Of a stretch of 64,000 bases of DNA, positions 25,805-36,314 are shown piece after piece. Every line of letters starts with the position of its first letter. The first letter of the stretch is position 1. The stretch spans positions 43,924 to 107,923 of the forward strand of contig REDL01000051.1 in assembly GCA_007693505.1 (NCBI GenBank), written 5' to 3'. The translations under genes were made by a program, and so were the position numbers. This stretch comes from Desulfovibrionales bacterium (GTDB lineage Bacteria; Desulfobacterota; Desulfovibrionia; Desulfovibrionales; Desulfonatronaceae). The notes below the pieces were generated by a model. It saw nothing but the letters and a program-made list of their open reading frames with translations. It was not told the DNA's origin and ran no database searches.

Positions 25805-27841
25805 TCAGCCCAGCTTCATCCGTTGCACCAACTCCTGCAGGTCCACTGCCTGCCTGGCCAGTTCGGAGATGGCCTGGGCGGACTGGTTCATGACCTCACT
25901 GGTTTCCGAAGAAATCCGGTTGATATCTTCCACGCCGCGGTTAATCTCCTCGCTGGTGGCGGACTGTTGTTCCGCTGCCGTGGCAATGGACCGCACTTGG
26001 TCCGCGGCCTGTTCGGCCAGGGCCAGGATCTCCCGGAGTGCGTCCCCGGACTGATTGGCTAGCCGGGTTGCATCCTCGATGGCCTTCACGGACTGGTCCA
26101 TGCCTCGAATGTTGGCCTGGGTGCCCTGTTGAATGGCGGCAATGGCCTCGCCCACTTCCTTGGTGGCGTTCATGGTTTTTTCCGCGAGTTTGCGCACCTC
26201 GTCGGCCACCACGGCAAAGCCTCGACCCGCGTCACCGGCTCGGGCCGCCTCAATGGCCGCGTTCAAGGCCAAAAGATTCGTCTGGTCCGCGATATCCTCG
26301 ATCACGGTCATGATTCGCCCGATCTGCTCGGCCTGCAGACCAAGCTGGTCCAGGTTGCTCTTCATCTCCTGAGCCCGGGACTGTACCGTGTTGATGGCCG
26401 CCACCGAGTCGCTGACAACCTTGGCGCCATCCTCGGCCTTTGTCCGGGCCGTGTCCGATGCCTCGGCAGCCTGGGAGGCGTTTTTGGCCACCTCCAGCAC
26501 TGTAGCGTTCATCTCTTCCATGGCCGTGGCCGTCTCTCCGGTACGACTCTTCTGCTCCTCCGCCCCCCTGCTGGCCTCTTCCACCTGGGCCGACAGTTCC
26601 TCGGAGGCCGAGGTCATCCGCTCCACAACGCCCTCAATATTGGTCGCGGCCTCAAGCATCCCGTCGCGCTTGGCCGTCTCAGCCCGGGCCCGGGCTTCCT
26701 CGGCCTCGCGGGTGGCAACCTGGGCCTTTTCCGTCTCTTGCCGAGCCAACTCGGATTGCTGCTCGGCTTCCTGCATCTTCTCAATGAGTGACTGGACCAT
26801 GGTCTGGATACTCAGATTCAAACGCCCGATCTCGTCCTTCTGGTCAATACCGGATCGGACCTGCAAATTACCCTTGGCCACGGCGTCGGCATAGGTCATC
26901 AGCTGGCTTATCGGACCGGTGATGCTGCGGCTGACCAGCAGGGCAATGATGATGCCCAAGCCAAAAAACACCATGGATGCGACGCCGACTGCCCAGCGCA
27001 ACTGGTACACCGGCGCCAGCACATCGTCCTGCATGGCCCCCACGGCAATGGACCAGCCAGTCCCTGGAATAGGTGCGAACCCGAAAAAACGGTCCATCCC
27101 CATGAACGGATACGCATCAAAACCCGACTCGCCCCGAACCATCCGCTGGAACATTGCCGCCAGCGGGGCGAACTGGGCATCCGTCCTGGCCTCTTCGATG
27201 AAGTTGCGCTGATCCAGTACGAACTGCCTGTTGCCGTGGGCGATCAAGGCCCCCCGTTCGTCGATGATGTAGGAGTATCCTGAAGCCCCGTACCCGATTT
27301 CATCCGTGATCTCACTGAGCAACGTCGCGTCCAGGCGGGCCATGAGCACAGCCTGGACCTGTCCCCGGTCTCCCCGGATGGGTGTGGCCAGGATCAGTAC
27401 CGGTTGATTGGTCACCCTGCTGATAATCACGTTGGAAAAGACCGTCCGACCGGCCATGGCATCTTGGAAATACTTCCGGTCGCCCAGTTCCGCGGTGGTT
27501 CCGTCCGGATAACGGGCCAAACCGTTCGGAAAGATGATTCCCATGCCCAGATAGTTCAACCTCTGGGTCTCTCTCTCCATGATCTGACGCTGCTGCATCC
27601 AGTCCATGGACGTGATGCTCTCTCTAATGGCAATCCCTTCCAGAGCCACAATGTGATAATCCAACCGGCTTCTCACGAGTTGAGCACCATCCTCAGCCAT
27701 CAGAGGAATGTTTTCCTCCACCTGACCGACCACGGCTCTGGAAGCCCGATCATAGGCAATGAGCCCCAACCCTCCACAAACCAGGGTCAATAAGGCCAAA
27801 AACCCACCAATGAGTTTGGTCCCAATGGATATGTTTCTCAT
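25805..27841 (-). CDS. Methyl-accepting chemotaxis protein with Cache sensor
   Basis: Transmembrane chemoreceptor of 678 residues. TM1 spans about 8-30, a periplasmic Cache-type sensor domain 40-275 ([19 protein letters not shown]), TM2 283-303, a HAMP domain 304-360, then a long helical signalling domain with the invariant hairpin tip [20 protein letters not shown] near 510-530. There is no C-terminal methyltransferase-tethering pentapeptide. It feeds CheA/CheY signalling; cheZ lies at 4.8 kb. The ligand is unknown, though Cache domains often bind amino or organic acids. Confidence 0.93.
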   Translation of the reverse strand: MRNISIGTKLIGGFLALLTLVCGGLGLIAYDRASRAVVGQVEENIPLMAEDGAQLVRSRLDYHIVALEGIAIRESITSMDWMQQRQIMERETQRLNYLGMGIIFPNGLARYPDGTTAELGDRKYFQDAMAGRTVFSNVIISRVTNQPVLILATPIRGDRGQVQAVLMARLDATLLSEITDEIGYGASGYSYIIDERGALIAHGNRQFVLDQRNFIEEARTDAQFAPLAAMFQRMVRGESGFDAYPFMGMDRFFGFAPIPGTGWSIAVGAMQDDVLAPVYQLRWAVGVASMVFFGLGIIIALLVSRSITGPISQLMTYADAVAKGNLQVRSGIDQKDEIGRLNLSIQTMVQSLIEKMQEAEQQSELARQETEKAQVATREAEEARARAETAKRDGMLEAATNIEGVVERMTSASEELSAQVEEASRGAEEQKSRTGETATAMEEMNATVLEVAKNASQAAEASDTARTKAEDGAKVVSDSVAAINTVQSRAQEMKSNLDQLGLQAEQIGRIMTVIEDIADQTNLLALNAAIEAARAGDAGRGFAVVADEVRKLAEKTMNATKEVGEAIAAIQQGTQANIRGMDQSVKAIEDATRLANQSGDALREILALAEQAADQVRSIATAAEQQSATSEEINRGVEDINRISSETSEVMNQSAQAISELARQAVDLQELVQRMKLG

Positions 27842-27952
27842 GGCTCACCTCCGTATTCTCGATTAGGCTTCATAGTGTTCATCTTGGCCAATATGACTTA
27901 TTCACATAAAAAACCACATTCCCAATGCCGCCTCACGTTCAGGAGAAGCCTG

Positions 27953-30202
27953 TTAGCGGTTTGGGAACTCCGACAGTTTGAATGGCAGGACAACGTGTAT
28001 TGTGGTTCCCTTGCCGACAGTGCTTTCGACATGGATGTCCCCGTTCAACAGCTCTACCAGCCGGCAAACAATGGACAACCCCAGCCCAGCACCCTGATAC
28101 GGGCGGGTATAGGAACCGTCAGCCTGCACAAAGGGCTTGAAAAGGTCATCCACTTTGTCGTCCGGAATGCCGATGCCCGTATCCGTAACTGAAAAAAGTA
28201 AACGAATACCCCCTTCTCTGGTCGCTGGAATGGTGTTCACCTGGAGCTGCACAAAGCCCTTATCCGTAAACTTCAGGGCGTTGCCCACCAAATTGAATAA
28301 AATTTGGCGTACCCGTGTTTCGTCTCCAACCAGCCTGGCGGGAACGGCCGGGTCGATGTCGGACGTCAGCTTGAGCCCTTTGTCCCTGGCCATGCAGGTT
28401 AACAGGTCCATGACCGAATTTGCGAGCTCCTTGACCTCGAATTCGTCTTGATGAACGGTCATCATTCCTGCCTCGATCCGGGACAGATCCAGAATATCGG
28501 TAAGCAGGCGGGTCAGGCGATCAGCCGAGATGGAGGCCATTTGAACATAGCGTTCTTGCTCCGGGTCAAGACTGGTGGTCCGCAAGAGTTGCATCATGCC
28601 CATGATTCCGTTGAGCGGGGTGCGGATTTCATGGGACATATTGGCCAGGAATTCCGACTTGGCCTGATTCGCGGCCTCGGCCTGCTCCTTGGCCAAGACC
28701 AAGGCCTCTTCGGCGTGCTTGCGGTCGGTAATGTCTATTCCGATGGTCAAAAAGGCTTTCTGCTCCCCAAAGGAGATGATCGTGGAGGAAAAGTCCAGAA
28801 TTCGTGATTGGCCGTCCCGGGTGATGATCTTCAACTCGTAGTTGCTGGGAGGATTGCCCCCACGTGCTCTTTCGGCCGCATACGCCAGCACCGCATGGCG
28901 CATGTCGGGATGCACCAGATCAATGGGTTTCAGCGTCCCAACCTGATCCTTGTCATACCCCATGACCCGTTCCCATTCCTTGTTGACGTACAAAAACGCC
29001 CCTCCGGATGCATCGGCAATAATGGAGATCATGATCCGGGCGGAATCCGCCAATCCACGGAATTTTTCTTCACTTTCCCGCAACTGTTTCTCGGCCTTGC
29101 TGCGCACCATCAGCACGGTGAGCAGCGCGATGATACCCAGCCCCATGAAGGCCATCACCGTTGCCGTGGCCCAGATCAACGCTCTGTGTCGGGCATAGAA
29201 GCTCTCAGGCTGGTTGATCACCACGGAATCCGCGGGCAGATCCGCGATCCGCACACCGAAACGTTGCATCTGCTGGAAATCGAACATGGGCAGGTTGGGG
29301 CTCTCCATGTGCACCGGAAGATGGTCCGGGTGTTGCCCCGAGAGAACCATGGCCGCCAACTCCCCGGCTGCCCGGCCCTGCTGGCGTGCGTTGACCAGAA
29401 ACCCGCCCAGGGCACCGTGACCCAGGTCAAAGTCCCAAAATGTCAGGACAGGTACGGGAGTCGTCCGGGAAATCACATGCATGCTTTCCTCCACCGAAAG
29501 AAATCCGCCCCGTCCGTCCAGAAGGTTGTTCAAACGCAGAACAAGGCTGCCCCTGGGCAGAGAACCCAGTATTTCCGTGGCCTCCTCGGTCGTGAGGTTG
29601 AGCAGTTCATGCATGGCCACGCGATGGGCGAAAAGATCCACCTTGCTTCGGTACAACTCAAGGTTGGCCCGCCCAACGGCCGAATGATCATCCACCACGG
29701 CATAAATCTGGTGCGTGGCAGGAAAGACTTCCAGCCCCAACTCCAGGTTTCGGGCAATGCTGATTTCCTCATTGACCCCGGTAATGTTGGACTGCCCGGC
29801 AATGCGCTCCGGGGTAAAGCTGTTGATCCCGCAAAAGACCACCGGAACCCGCGGAAACAGATCATCACGAACCCGAAACAGGAAATCTAGGGCGCCATCA
29901 TCCGAAACGATGATCAGGTCCTGGGGCCTTTTTTGGTACTTTTGCCGGAGAAATGCGGCTACCCAGTTTTTATACTCTTCTGATGTGTTGCGACGCAGAT
30001 CCAAATGCTCGATGGCCAAGTCCACATGGATCATCTCCCCCAGGATATCCCTCACACCCAGGACCACCCCATCGTTCCAGGCATCCCCATGGTGATAGGA
30101 CGTGAGCATCAAAACCTGTTTGTGCTGTGCAAAAGCCAGGGAGGCCGGCAATGCGAGCCAGCAACAGAGCACTGCGAGCACGCCGATAAAGACGCGGATC
30201 AT
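27953..30202 (-). CDS. Sensor histidine kinase with ABC-type periplasmic sensor and PAS
   Basis: Membrane hybrid-less sensor kinase of about 749 residues. Signal peptide 1-25; a periplasmic ABC-substrate-binding-like domain 26-330 ([18 protein letters not shown]); transmembrane helix 341-366; PAS 377-500; HisKA with phospho-acceptor His in M-S-H-E-I-R-T-P near 524; HATPase with [16 protein letters not shown] and G-A-G-L-G-L-S. It lacks a receiver domain, and no response regulator is adjacent. ATG at 30202 follows GAGAGGT; ATG 30232 lies upstream without a ribosome site. Ligand and target are unknown. Confidence 0.9.
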   Translation of the reverse strand: MIRVFIGVLAVLCCWLALPASLAFAQHKQVLMLTSYHHGDAWNDGVVLGVRDILGEMIHVDLAIEHLDLRRNTSEEYKNWVAAFLRQKYQKRPQDLIIVSDDGALDFLFRVRDDLFPRVPVVFCGINSFTPERIAGQSNITGVNEEISIARNLELGLEVFPATHQIYAVVDDHSAVGRANLELYRSKVDLFAHRVAMHELLNLTTEEATEILGSLPRGSLVLRLNNLLDGRGGFLSVEESMHVISRTTPVPVLTFWDFDLGHGALGGFLVNARQQGRAAGELAAMVLSGQHPDHLPVHMESPNLPMFDFQQMQRFGVRIADLPADSVVINQPESFYARHRALIWATATVMAFMGLGIIALLTVLMVRSKAEKQLRESEEKFRGLADSARIMISIIADASGGAFLYVNKEWERVMGYDKDQVGTLKPIDLVHPDMRHAVLAYAAERARGGNPPSNYELKIITRDGQSRILDFSSTIISFGEQKAFLTIGIDITDRKHAEEALVLAKEQAEAANQAKSEFLANMSHEIRTPLNGIMGMMQLLRTTSLDPEQERYVQMASISADRLTRLLTDILDLSRIEAGMMTVHQDEFEVKELANSVMDLLTCMARDKGLKLTSDIDPAVPARLVGDETRVRQILFNLVGNALKFTDKGFVQLQVNTIPATREGGIRLLFSVTDTGIGIPDDKVDDLFKPFVQADGSYTRPYQGAGLGLSIVCRLVELLNGDIHVESTVGKGTTIHVVLPFKLSEFPNR

Positions 30203-30462
30203 AACCGACCTCTCGCCAAGGACCATTGCCATACCAAATTCACCACAAGCGCCTCTTTCTCTCCGGCATCAGGAATAAATCAAAAAAAATGAGGAAAATT
30301 CCGGGAACCCTCGTTGATTCACCACTCATGCCGCGTCATTACCCTATTCATCAGGAACTGCTCAATAACTCATGGCGATTGAACCAAGAGAAAACACCTG
30401 GACCTCGCTTCCGCCGGGGTGACGACCGCGAGAACTCGCGAACACGGCTATCCTGTCAGCAC

Positions 30463-30487
30463 AAAAACCCGAGGGGAGGCTACCCGG
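30463..30487 (-). terminator. Possible terminator after the XRE gene
   Basis: On minus, a weak 5-bp stem (CCGGG with CCTCGG, one G-T pair) at 30487-30468 is followed by TTTTT at 30467-30463, 80 bases after the XRE stop. The rest of the 364-base gap (30203-30566) holds an AT-rich patch near 30528-30545 and no credible gene. Confidence 0.35.
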
Positions 30488-30566
30488 CCTTCTTGATCAA
30501 TGCCCCAGTTTCCACATAAACACCTAATATGTTATATATAGTTTTGCACTACCTTGTCAGCTTGAG

Positions 30567-31496
30567 TTAGTTTTTGGGGTGTTGCGGCGGATGCCTCTGC
30601 GTGACAATTTCAGGCATGGTTGTTTCATGTACCGGGCTATCTGCACCACGCCCTGCAACAGCCGTTGTGCATCCAGCATCATCCGTTCGGCCTGCCTCCG
30701 GGCGTGATTTTCCTGCTTCAGGGCCTGGTTGCACCACTCTCTTTTCCCGGATGAGCTCTTCAAGCAGAAAATTCTGCCCGAACTGGCTGGCGGAATGGTC
30801 GCGGAGCACCGCATCCAAACAGGTCACGTCCATGACGGTCATCCAGACGGAGTGATCCCTGGACGCACCGTTGGGCAGCCCTTCAACGCCGGAATCAGTT
30901 TGTTCCAAAAGCCAGCCGGCATTCAGCACCACGAACACAATCCGTGCACCGGAGGCCAGGAGCAGCCGCGCTTCCCAGACCTGGACCGGAACCCCGGCGG
31001 CCTGGTTTTCCAAATCCAGCTTCAAGGCGCGACGATCCGCCGGGACCACATGACACTCCAGAAAACCATCCAGGGAAAGACCTTGCCGTAACCCGTCGAG
31101 TCTCAGCAAAGCGGAGAGGAAGGGGGTGAGGGTGACCCGGCCCGGGAATTGGCCAAGGCCCAGCAAGGAAATCGGGGGAACCAATTCCGGCCGGGAGGCG
31201 GGGGAGATGAAAGCAGGCGATTCGGAGCCGGCAAAAACAAGGTCATTGATGTCGGAGTCGGTGAAGAACGCGACCGGATCAACGCCCAGACCGGCGGCCA
31301 GGGCATGGGTGGCCCCAAAAGACGGCCCTGAAGCCCCGCGTTCCACCTTGATCAAAGAATGGGAAGACATCCCGGCCGTGGCGGCCAGATCCTTGCGAGA
31401 CAACCCGGCCTGCCTGCGCAGGGCCGTCACCCGTCGACCAATGGCGCCGACAGGGTTCGCGCCTGGCGAATGGGAAGAACAGGGAGAAGATGGCAT
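30567..31496 (-). CDS. XRE-family transcriptional regulator
   Basis: DNA-binding protein of 309 residues. An N-terminal helix-turn-helix of Xre/Cro type spans about 17-75 (R-R-V-T-A-L-R-R-Q-A-G-L-S-R-K-D-L-A, then H-S-L-I-K-V-E-R-G-A). The central part (95-250) is not recognisable to me and could be a ligand-binding or Cupin-less regulatory domain. The Arg/Glu-rich tail from 255 on looks disordered. It stands alone on the minus strand, with no obvious partner; it may regulate the RND pump genes upstream on the same strand or itself. Confidence 0.7.
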   Translation of the reverse strand: MPSSPCSSHSPGANPVGAIGRRVTALRRQAGLSRKDLAATAGMSSHSLIKVERGASGPSFGATHALAAGLGVDPVAFFTDSDINDLVFAGSESPAFISPASRPELVPPISLLGLGQFPGRVTLTPFLSALLRLDGLRQGLSLDGFLECHVVPADRRALKLDLENQAAGVPVQVWEARLLLASGARIVFVVLNAGWLLEQTDSGVEGLPNGASRDHSVWMTVMDVTCLDAVLRDHSASQFGQNFLLEELIREKRVVQPGPEAGKSRPEAGRTDDAGCTTAVAGRGADSPVHETTMPEIVTQRHPPQHPKN

Positions 31497-31747
31497 GGCA
31501 GGCCGCTCCTCGTTGGGTGGTCAATCCGAGAATTCCGATATTGACCATGCCATGCCCAGTAAAAAGATGCAAAGAGCATTTAATTCGCCACTGAGTGGTC
31601 AGAAGGGGATAACCTGCACGGTTCGAGAATCAAGTCAGGGCAGACTTGTTCTCGCTCCTGGTACGCCACCCGGATCGGGATCGAAGTCGAGATGAGTCGG
31701 AATGATTGCAATTGGAGGTGGTCTTCTCACCTCGCAACCCTCTGATA

Positions 31748-34700
31748 TCAGACCGCGGATAACGGTGCCTCTCCTTCACCCGACCCCCCATACAGCCCCT
31801 TGGCCGTGACTGGCAGGCTCTTGGACAGGGAACAGAGCACTGGAACCACAATCAGCGTCAGCAGCGTGGCCACGGCTAGGCCGAAGACCACGGCCACGGC
31901 CATGGGGCCCCACCACTGGGCTGATTCGCCGCCGATGCTCCAGGACAGGCTCTTGAAATCAAAGCTGACTCCGGTGGCCATGGGCATCAGCCCGAGGATG
32001 GTGGTGATGGCCGTGAGCATGACCGGGCGAAAGCGAACCATTCCGGCCCGGAGCAGGGCTTCGGTGCGTTCCATGCCCCGCCCCAGAAGCTGCATGTAGT
32101 AGTCGATGAGCACAATGGCGTTGTTCACCACCACCCCGGCCAGGCTGATCACCCCGATGCCGGTCATGATGATCCCGAAGGCCGTGCCCGTCACCAGCAG
32201 TCCGAAGAACACCCCGATCAGGGAGAAGAGTACCGAGGCCAGGATGATCAGCCCCGGGATGATGGAGTTGAACTGGGTGATCAGGATCAGAAAGATCAAG
32301 AAGATCACCGCGATAAATGCCTTGCTCAGGAATTCCTGGGCCTTGGCCTGCTCCTCCTGCTCTCCGGTGAATTGGTAGGAATACCCCCGGGGCCAGTCAA
32401 AGCCCGCCAAACGTCGCTCGATATCCACCAGAACGTCGTTGGCCAACCGCCCGGAAACCGAAGCCGAGACCGTGACTACCCGGCGCTGGTTCAGGCGCAT
32501 GATGTCCCCGACACCGCTGCCCAGTTCCACCTCGGCCACACTGGTCAGGGGAATGGGTTCGCCATTGGGTCCGGAAACGGTCAGCCGCTTCAGGGACTCC
32601 AGGGAGTTGCGCGCCTCTTCCGGCAATCGGGCGGTGATGTCGTACTCGTCCCGGTCGTCACGCAACACCCCCACCCGGACCCCACCCACGGCGGCCTTGA
32701 TGGTGTGGGCGATGGTAAAGGTGTCCAGCCCAAGCAGGGCAGCCTTTTCCTTGTCCACATTGATCCGAATTTCCGGACGGCCCTGGACAAAGTTGTCCTT
32801 CAGGTCCACCAGCCCCGGCACATCCCGGATGACTCTGCGCACCTGGGCCGCCAGTTCTCCCAGCACCAGGATGTCCCGCCCGGAAATTTCCATGTTCACT
32901 GGTGGACCTGTGGGTGGCCCGCCCTCCTCGGCCTCCACCTGGATCTCGGCCCCGGCAATGGTTCCCAGAAGTCGTTCACGGATTTCATCCAAGGTATTGC
33001 TGGAGGACCGGGATCGATCATGAAAATCCACGAAGTCCAGAGCGACTCGGCTCAGATGGGTGCCGGGCCCTCCGGCGGCGAAAGGGTCGCCCCCGGCAGA
33101 GCCGATATTGGCGATCACATGCTTGATGTCCGGATAATCCATGACAATGGATTCCACCTGCTTCACCAGGCGATCCGAGGCGTCCAGGCTGGTTCCCTCC
33201 GGAGCCCGGACATGTACGAAGGCTCGATTCGGGTCGGTTTCCGGAAAGAACTCCACGCCTTTGCCCCAGACCCCGAAACCAAGCATGGACGCGACCAGCA
33301 GCAGCACGGCCGTTGCCAGGACCACCAGCCGGTGCCCCAGGGACCATTCCAGAACCCGGAGATAAACGCGCTTGACCCAAACCTCCCGCCCCAGGGCATC
33401 GGCCTGATCCGGATTATCCCGCGTGCGGACCTGAGCGGAATCCTCGGTGCCGGAGGAGCCTTCCGGCGGCGCGGGTTGCTGTGCATCCACGCCAGGCAAC
33501 GGCCGGACCACCTGATACCGGGCCGAGAGCACCGGGTTGACCACCAGGGCGACGAACAGGGAGGCCGAAAGGACCATGATCAGCGTCTTGGGCAAAAACA
33601 TCATGAATTCGCCGACAATGCCCGGCCAAAACAGCAACGGAATGAATGCGGACAGCGTGGTCAGGGTAGCCGTGACCACCGGCCAGGCTACCTGGTTGGT
33701 ACCGATTCGGGCCGCGGCCTGTCGGGGACGGCCCTGCTGCATGTGCCGGTAGATGTTCTCCACCACCACGATGCCGTTGTCCACGAGCATGCCCAGGGCC
33801 AAAATCAGGGAAAACAACACCACCATGTTCAGGGTGATGCCAAAACCGGAGAGCAGGGCAAAACCGATGAACATGGAATAGGGGATGGCCAGGGCCACGA
33901 AAACGGCTGAACGACCACCGATGAAGACCACGATCACCGCAAGAACCAGAATCAGGCCGGTGAGGATGTTGTTCTCCAGTTCGGAGACCATCATGCGGAC
34001 GTCCTCGGACATGTCCGAAGTGATGTCCAGGCGCAAATCCGGCGGCAGTTCCGGCCGGGCAAGGTCCACCATGGCCCGGACCTCGTCGCAGATCCGGACG
34101 ATGTTCTCCCCGCTGCGTTTCTGCACCGAGAGGGTCACGCTGTCCCGCCCGTCGATGCGGCTACGGGTTAGCGGGTCCTTGTGGGTGTCCTGGATAGTGG
34201 CCAGATCCCGGAGATAAACCGGGCGACCGTCCCGGACAAAAGCCACGATGGAGAAAATTTCCGAAGGGTGCCGAAAGTCTTCGGGAACACGAACCAAAAA
34301 CCGGGTCTCGCCGATGTCCATGCTGCCGCCGGGCATGTTCACGTTGCTTTCGGTCACGGCCTGGAGCATGCTGGAAAAGGGGACGTTGTAGGCCCGGATG
34401 CGATCCAGGTCGAACTCCACCCGGATCTCCCGCTCCAGCCCGCCGCTCTCCAGGACGTTGAGCACACCGGGAATGGTTTCGATCTCGTCCTTGAGATCCT
34501 CGGCCCAGGTCTTCAGTCGGGCCAGGGAGTACGGCCCGGAGAGGACCACCCGGATCACGGGAATGTCCGAGAAATTGACCTCCTCCACCACCGGATCGTC
34601 CTCCAGCTCCGCGGGTAAATCCGCCTTGGCCTGATCCACCTTGACCCGGACATTCTGTACGGCGTCGTCAATGTCCACTGAAGGAATGAACTTCACCGCC

Positions 34701-34972
34701 ACCGTGGACAGACCTTCGGCCGAGCTGGCCCGGATCTCTTCCACCCCGGCCAAGCCCCGAAGCTTGCGCTCGATGGGCATGGTGATCAATGTCTCCATGT
34801 CCTGCGGGGCCACGCCTTCGTAGGTCGTGGTCACGAAAACGTAGGGGATGGTGATATCCGGAAAGGCTTCCCGGGGAAGCGTCAGGTAGGAATAGACACC
34901 GACGATCACCAGGAACACCAGCAGGGTCAGCACCGAAGCCTGGCGGCGCAGGGCCCATTTATTGATGATCAT
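31748..34972 (-). CDS. RND-family efflux transporter permease
   Basis: Inner-membrane proton-driven efflux pump of the AcrB/HAE1 superfamily, 1074 residues with about 12 helices and two large periplasmic loops. Seen: N-terminal helix L-T-L-L-V-F-L-V-I-V-G, G-V-A-P-Q-D-M-E-T-L-I-T near 56, central helix R-S-A-V-F-V-A-L-A-I-P near 355 and A-L-G-M-L-V-D-N-G-I-V-V-V-E-N near 395, which carries the proton-relay aspartate. The C-half repeats this as S-L-A-G-V-V-V-N-N-A-I-V-L-I-D. It overlaps the adaptor gene by ATGA. No outer-membrane channel is encoded beside it. Substrate is unknown. Confidence 0.93.
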   Translation of the reverse strand: MIINKWALRRQASVLTLLVFLVIVGVYSYLTLPREAFPDITIPYVFVTTTYEGVAPQDMETLITMPIERKLRGLAGVEEIRASSAEGLSTVAVKFIPSVDIDDAVQNVRVKVDQAKADLPAELEDDPVVEEVNFSDIPVIRVVLSGPYSLARLKTWAEDLKDEIETIPGVLNVLESGGLEREIRVEFDLDRIRAYNVPFSSMLQAVTESNVNMPGGSMDIGETRFLVRVPEDFRHPSEIFSIVAFVRDGRPVYLRDLATIQDTHKDPLTRSRIDGRDSVTLSVQKRSGENIVRICDEVRAMVDLARPELPPDLRLDITSDMSEDVRMMVSELENNILTGLILVLAVIVVFIGGRSAVFVALAIPYSMFIGFALLSGFGITLNMVVLFSLILALGMLVDNGIVVVENIYRHMQQGRPRQAAARIGTNQVAWPVVTATLTTLSAFIPLLFWPGIVGEFMMFLPKTLIMVLSASLFVALVVNPVLSARYQVVRPLPGVDAQQPAPPEGSSGTEDSAQVRTRDNPDQADALGREVWVKRVYLRVLEWSLGHRLVVLATAVLLLVASMLGFGVWGKGVEFFPETDPNRAFVHVRAPEGTSLDASDRLVKQVESIVMDYPDIKHVIANIGSAGGDPFAAGGPGTHLSRVALDFVDFHDRSRSSSNTLDEIRERLLGTIAGAEIQVEAEEGGPPTGPPVNMEISGRDILVLGELAAQVRRVIRDVPGLVDLKDNFVQGRPEIRINVDKEKAALLGLDTFTIAHTIKAAVGGVRVGVLRDDRDEYDITARLPEEARNSLESLKRLTVSGPNGEPIPLTSVAEVELGSGVGDIMRLNQRRVVTVSASVSGRLANDVLVDIERRLAGFDWPRGYSYQFTGEQEEQAKAQEFLSKAFIAVIFLIFLILITQFNSIIPGLIILASVLFSLIGVFFGLLVTGTAFGIIMTGIGVISLAGVVVNNAIVLIDYYMQLLGRGMERTEALLRAGMVRFRPVMLTAITTILGLMPMATGVSFDFKSLSWSIGGESAQWWGPMAVAVVFGLAVATLLTLIVVPVLCSLSKSLPVTAKGLYGGSGEGEAPLSAV

Positions 34973-36057
34973 CGCACCACCACCGCCGTCCCGTCCTCCA
35001 CTTCACGGTGCCCGGCGACAATCAGGCGATCTCCAGGGCGCAGACCGCTGGTGATCTGGATACGGTCACGTTCGACCACCCCGATCTCCACCTGGCGGAC
35101 CCGCGCGACACCGTCCTCTTCAACGTAAATCAGGCGCTCCCCCCCCCGGTCAATCAGAGCGGACAAGGGAATGGCCAGGGCGTCGGGGATGATCCGACGC
35201 AGAAAGGCAACCCTGGCAATCATTCCCGGACGGATCCGACCTTCGGGGTTCTCCAAAACAACCTGGGTTCGAAAGGTCTTGGTGGCCGGGTCGCCTCGAT
35301 AGGCGATGAAGTCGATGAATCCGGAAAATTGCTGTCCCTGAAACGCATCCACCTTCAACTGGACGGGCTGGCCGATTTCGAGAAAGCGGACATCCATCTC
35401 CGGAACTTGGACCTGGACCTTGACCTTGTCGATGTTGACGAGTTCGATAACCACCTGGCCTCGGTCCACGAATTCACCAACCTCGATCAGCACGTCGTTC
35501 ACCCGGCCTGGTCCCGGAACTCGAACCAGCCCGCGGTTATACTCGATCTCGGCCTGGCGCAGGGCCTCCCTGGCCTGGACCTTCTCGGTGCGAATCTGGT
35601 CCAGTTCCTCCTCGGAAATGATCTGCTCGCTGAACAGCCGTTCACGACGCCGCACTTGTTCGTCGTACAGTTGGAACGCCGCGCGTGCCCTGGCCACGCC
35701 CGCATCCAAGGCCGTCACGTCGATCTGAGCGATGACCTGCCCGGCCTGGACGTGCTCCCCTTCGCGCACGGAGACTTTCTCGACCCTGCCGGCGGTTTCC
35801 GCGGCCAGATCCACACTCAGCCAAGGATCCACGGACCCCGGTAGCACGACCACATCCCGGAGCTCAGCGGTTGCCACCTCCTGGACCACCACATTGACCT
35901 GGCGAGGAGAAGCCGTCTCATCGGGCACCTCTCCTGCTGAATCGGAACAACCCGGAAGTGCGATCATTACGGACAGTGCCAGCAAAGCCGGCAAAATCGT
36001 CCAGACCGAGCAAATGAACCGGACGGACCAAGACCATGAAAACTGTTTCGTGTGCAT
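34969..36057 (-). CDS. RND efflux periplasmic adaptor (membrane fusion protein)
   Basis: Periplasmic adaptor of 362 residues linking the pump to an outer-membrane channel. The N-terminus has a signal/lipoprotein-like segment (about 18-39) ending in L-P-G-C-S-D, a lipobox-like cysteine. The HlyD-type hairpin follows: A-A-E-T-A-G-R-V-E near 90, an alpha-helical hairpin at 110-170 and beta-barrel I-R-P-G-M-I-A-R-V near 275. ATG at 36057 has AGGGG upstream. First gene of a two-gene operon with the permease. Confidence 0.92.
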   Translation of the reverse strand: MHTKQFSWSWSVRFICSVWTILPALLALSVMIALPGCSDSAGEVPDETASPRQVNVVVQEVATAELRDVVVLPGSVDPWLSVDLAAETAGRVEKVSVREGEHVQAGQVIAQIDVTALDAGVARARAAFQLYDEQVRRRERLFSEQIISEEELDQIRTEKVQAREALRQAEIEYNRGLVRVPGPGRVNDVLIEVGEFVDRGQVVIELVNIDKVKVQVQVPEMDVRFLEIGQPVQLKVDAFQGQQFSGFIDFIAYRGDPATKTFRTQVVLENPEGRIRPGMIARVAFLRRIIPDALAIPLSALIDRGGERLIYVEEDGVARVRQVEIGVVERDRIQITSGLRPGDRLIVAGHREVEDGTAVVVR

Positions 36058-36314
36058 GATAACCCCTACCTTGGGGGCAAATCAGAATTGGTTGCAAGGG
36101 GAAACGTGATAAGATAAATAATATAGAGTACCAAATGCCATGCGCAATGTTTGCGCTAAACAGATAAATCTACTTCCTTACCTGTCCATGTTCAAGTGGC
36201 TTGACCTCGGGCAGGCCGGTCTGAGAACATACCCTGATTCAAGAGTGCTTCATGGGGGGGCAACACCTGTGGTGCCTTCCCGGCGCTGGTGACCACCCCG
36301 ATCCGGAGAAATCC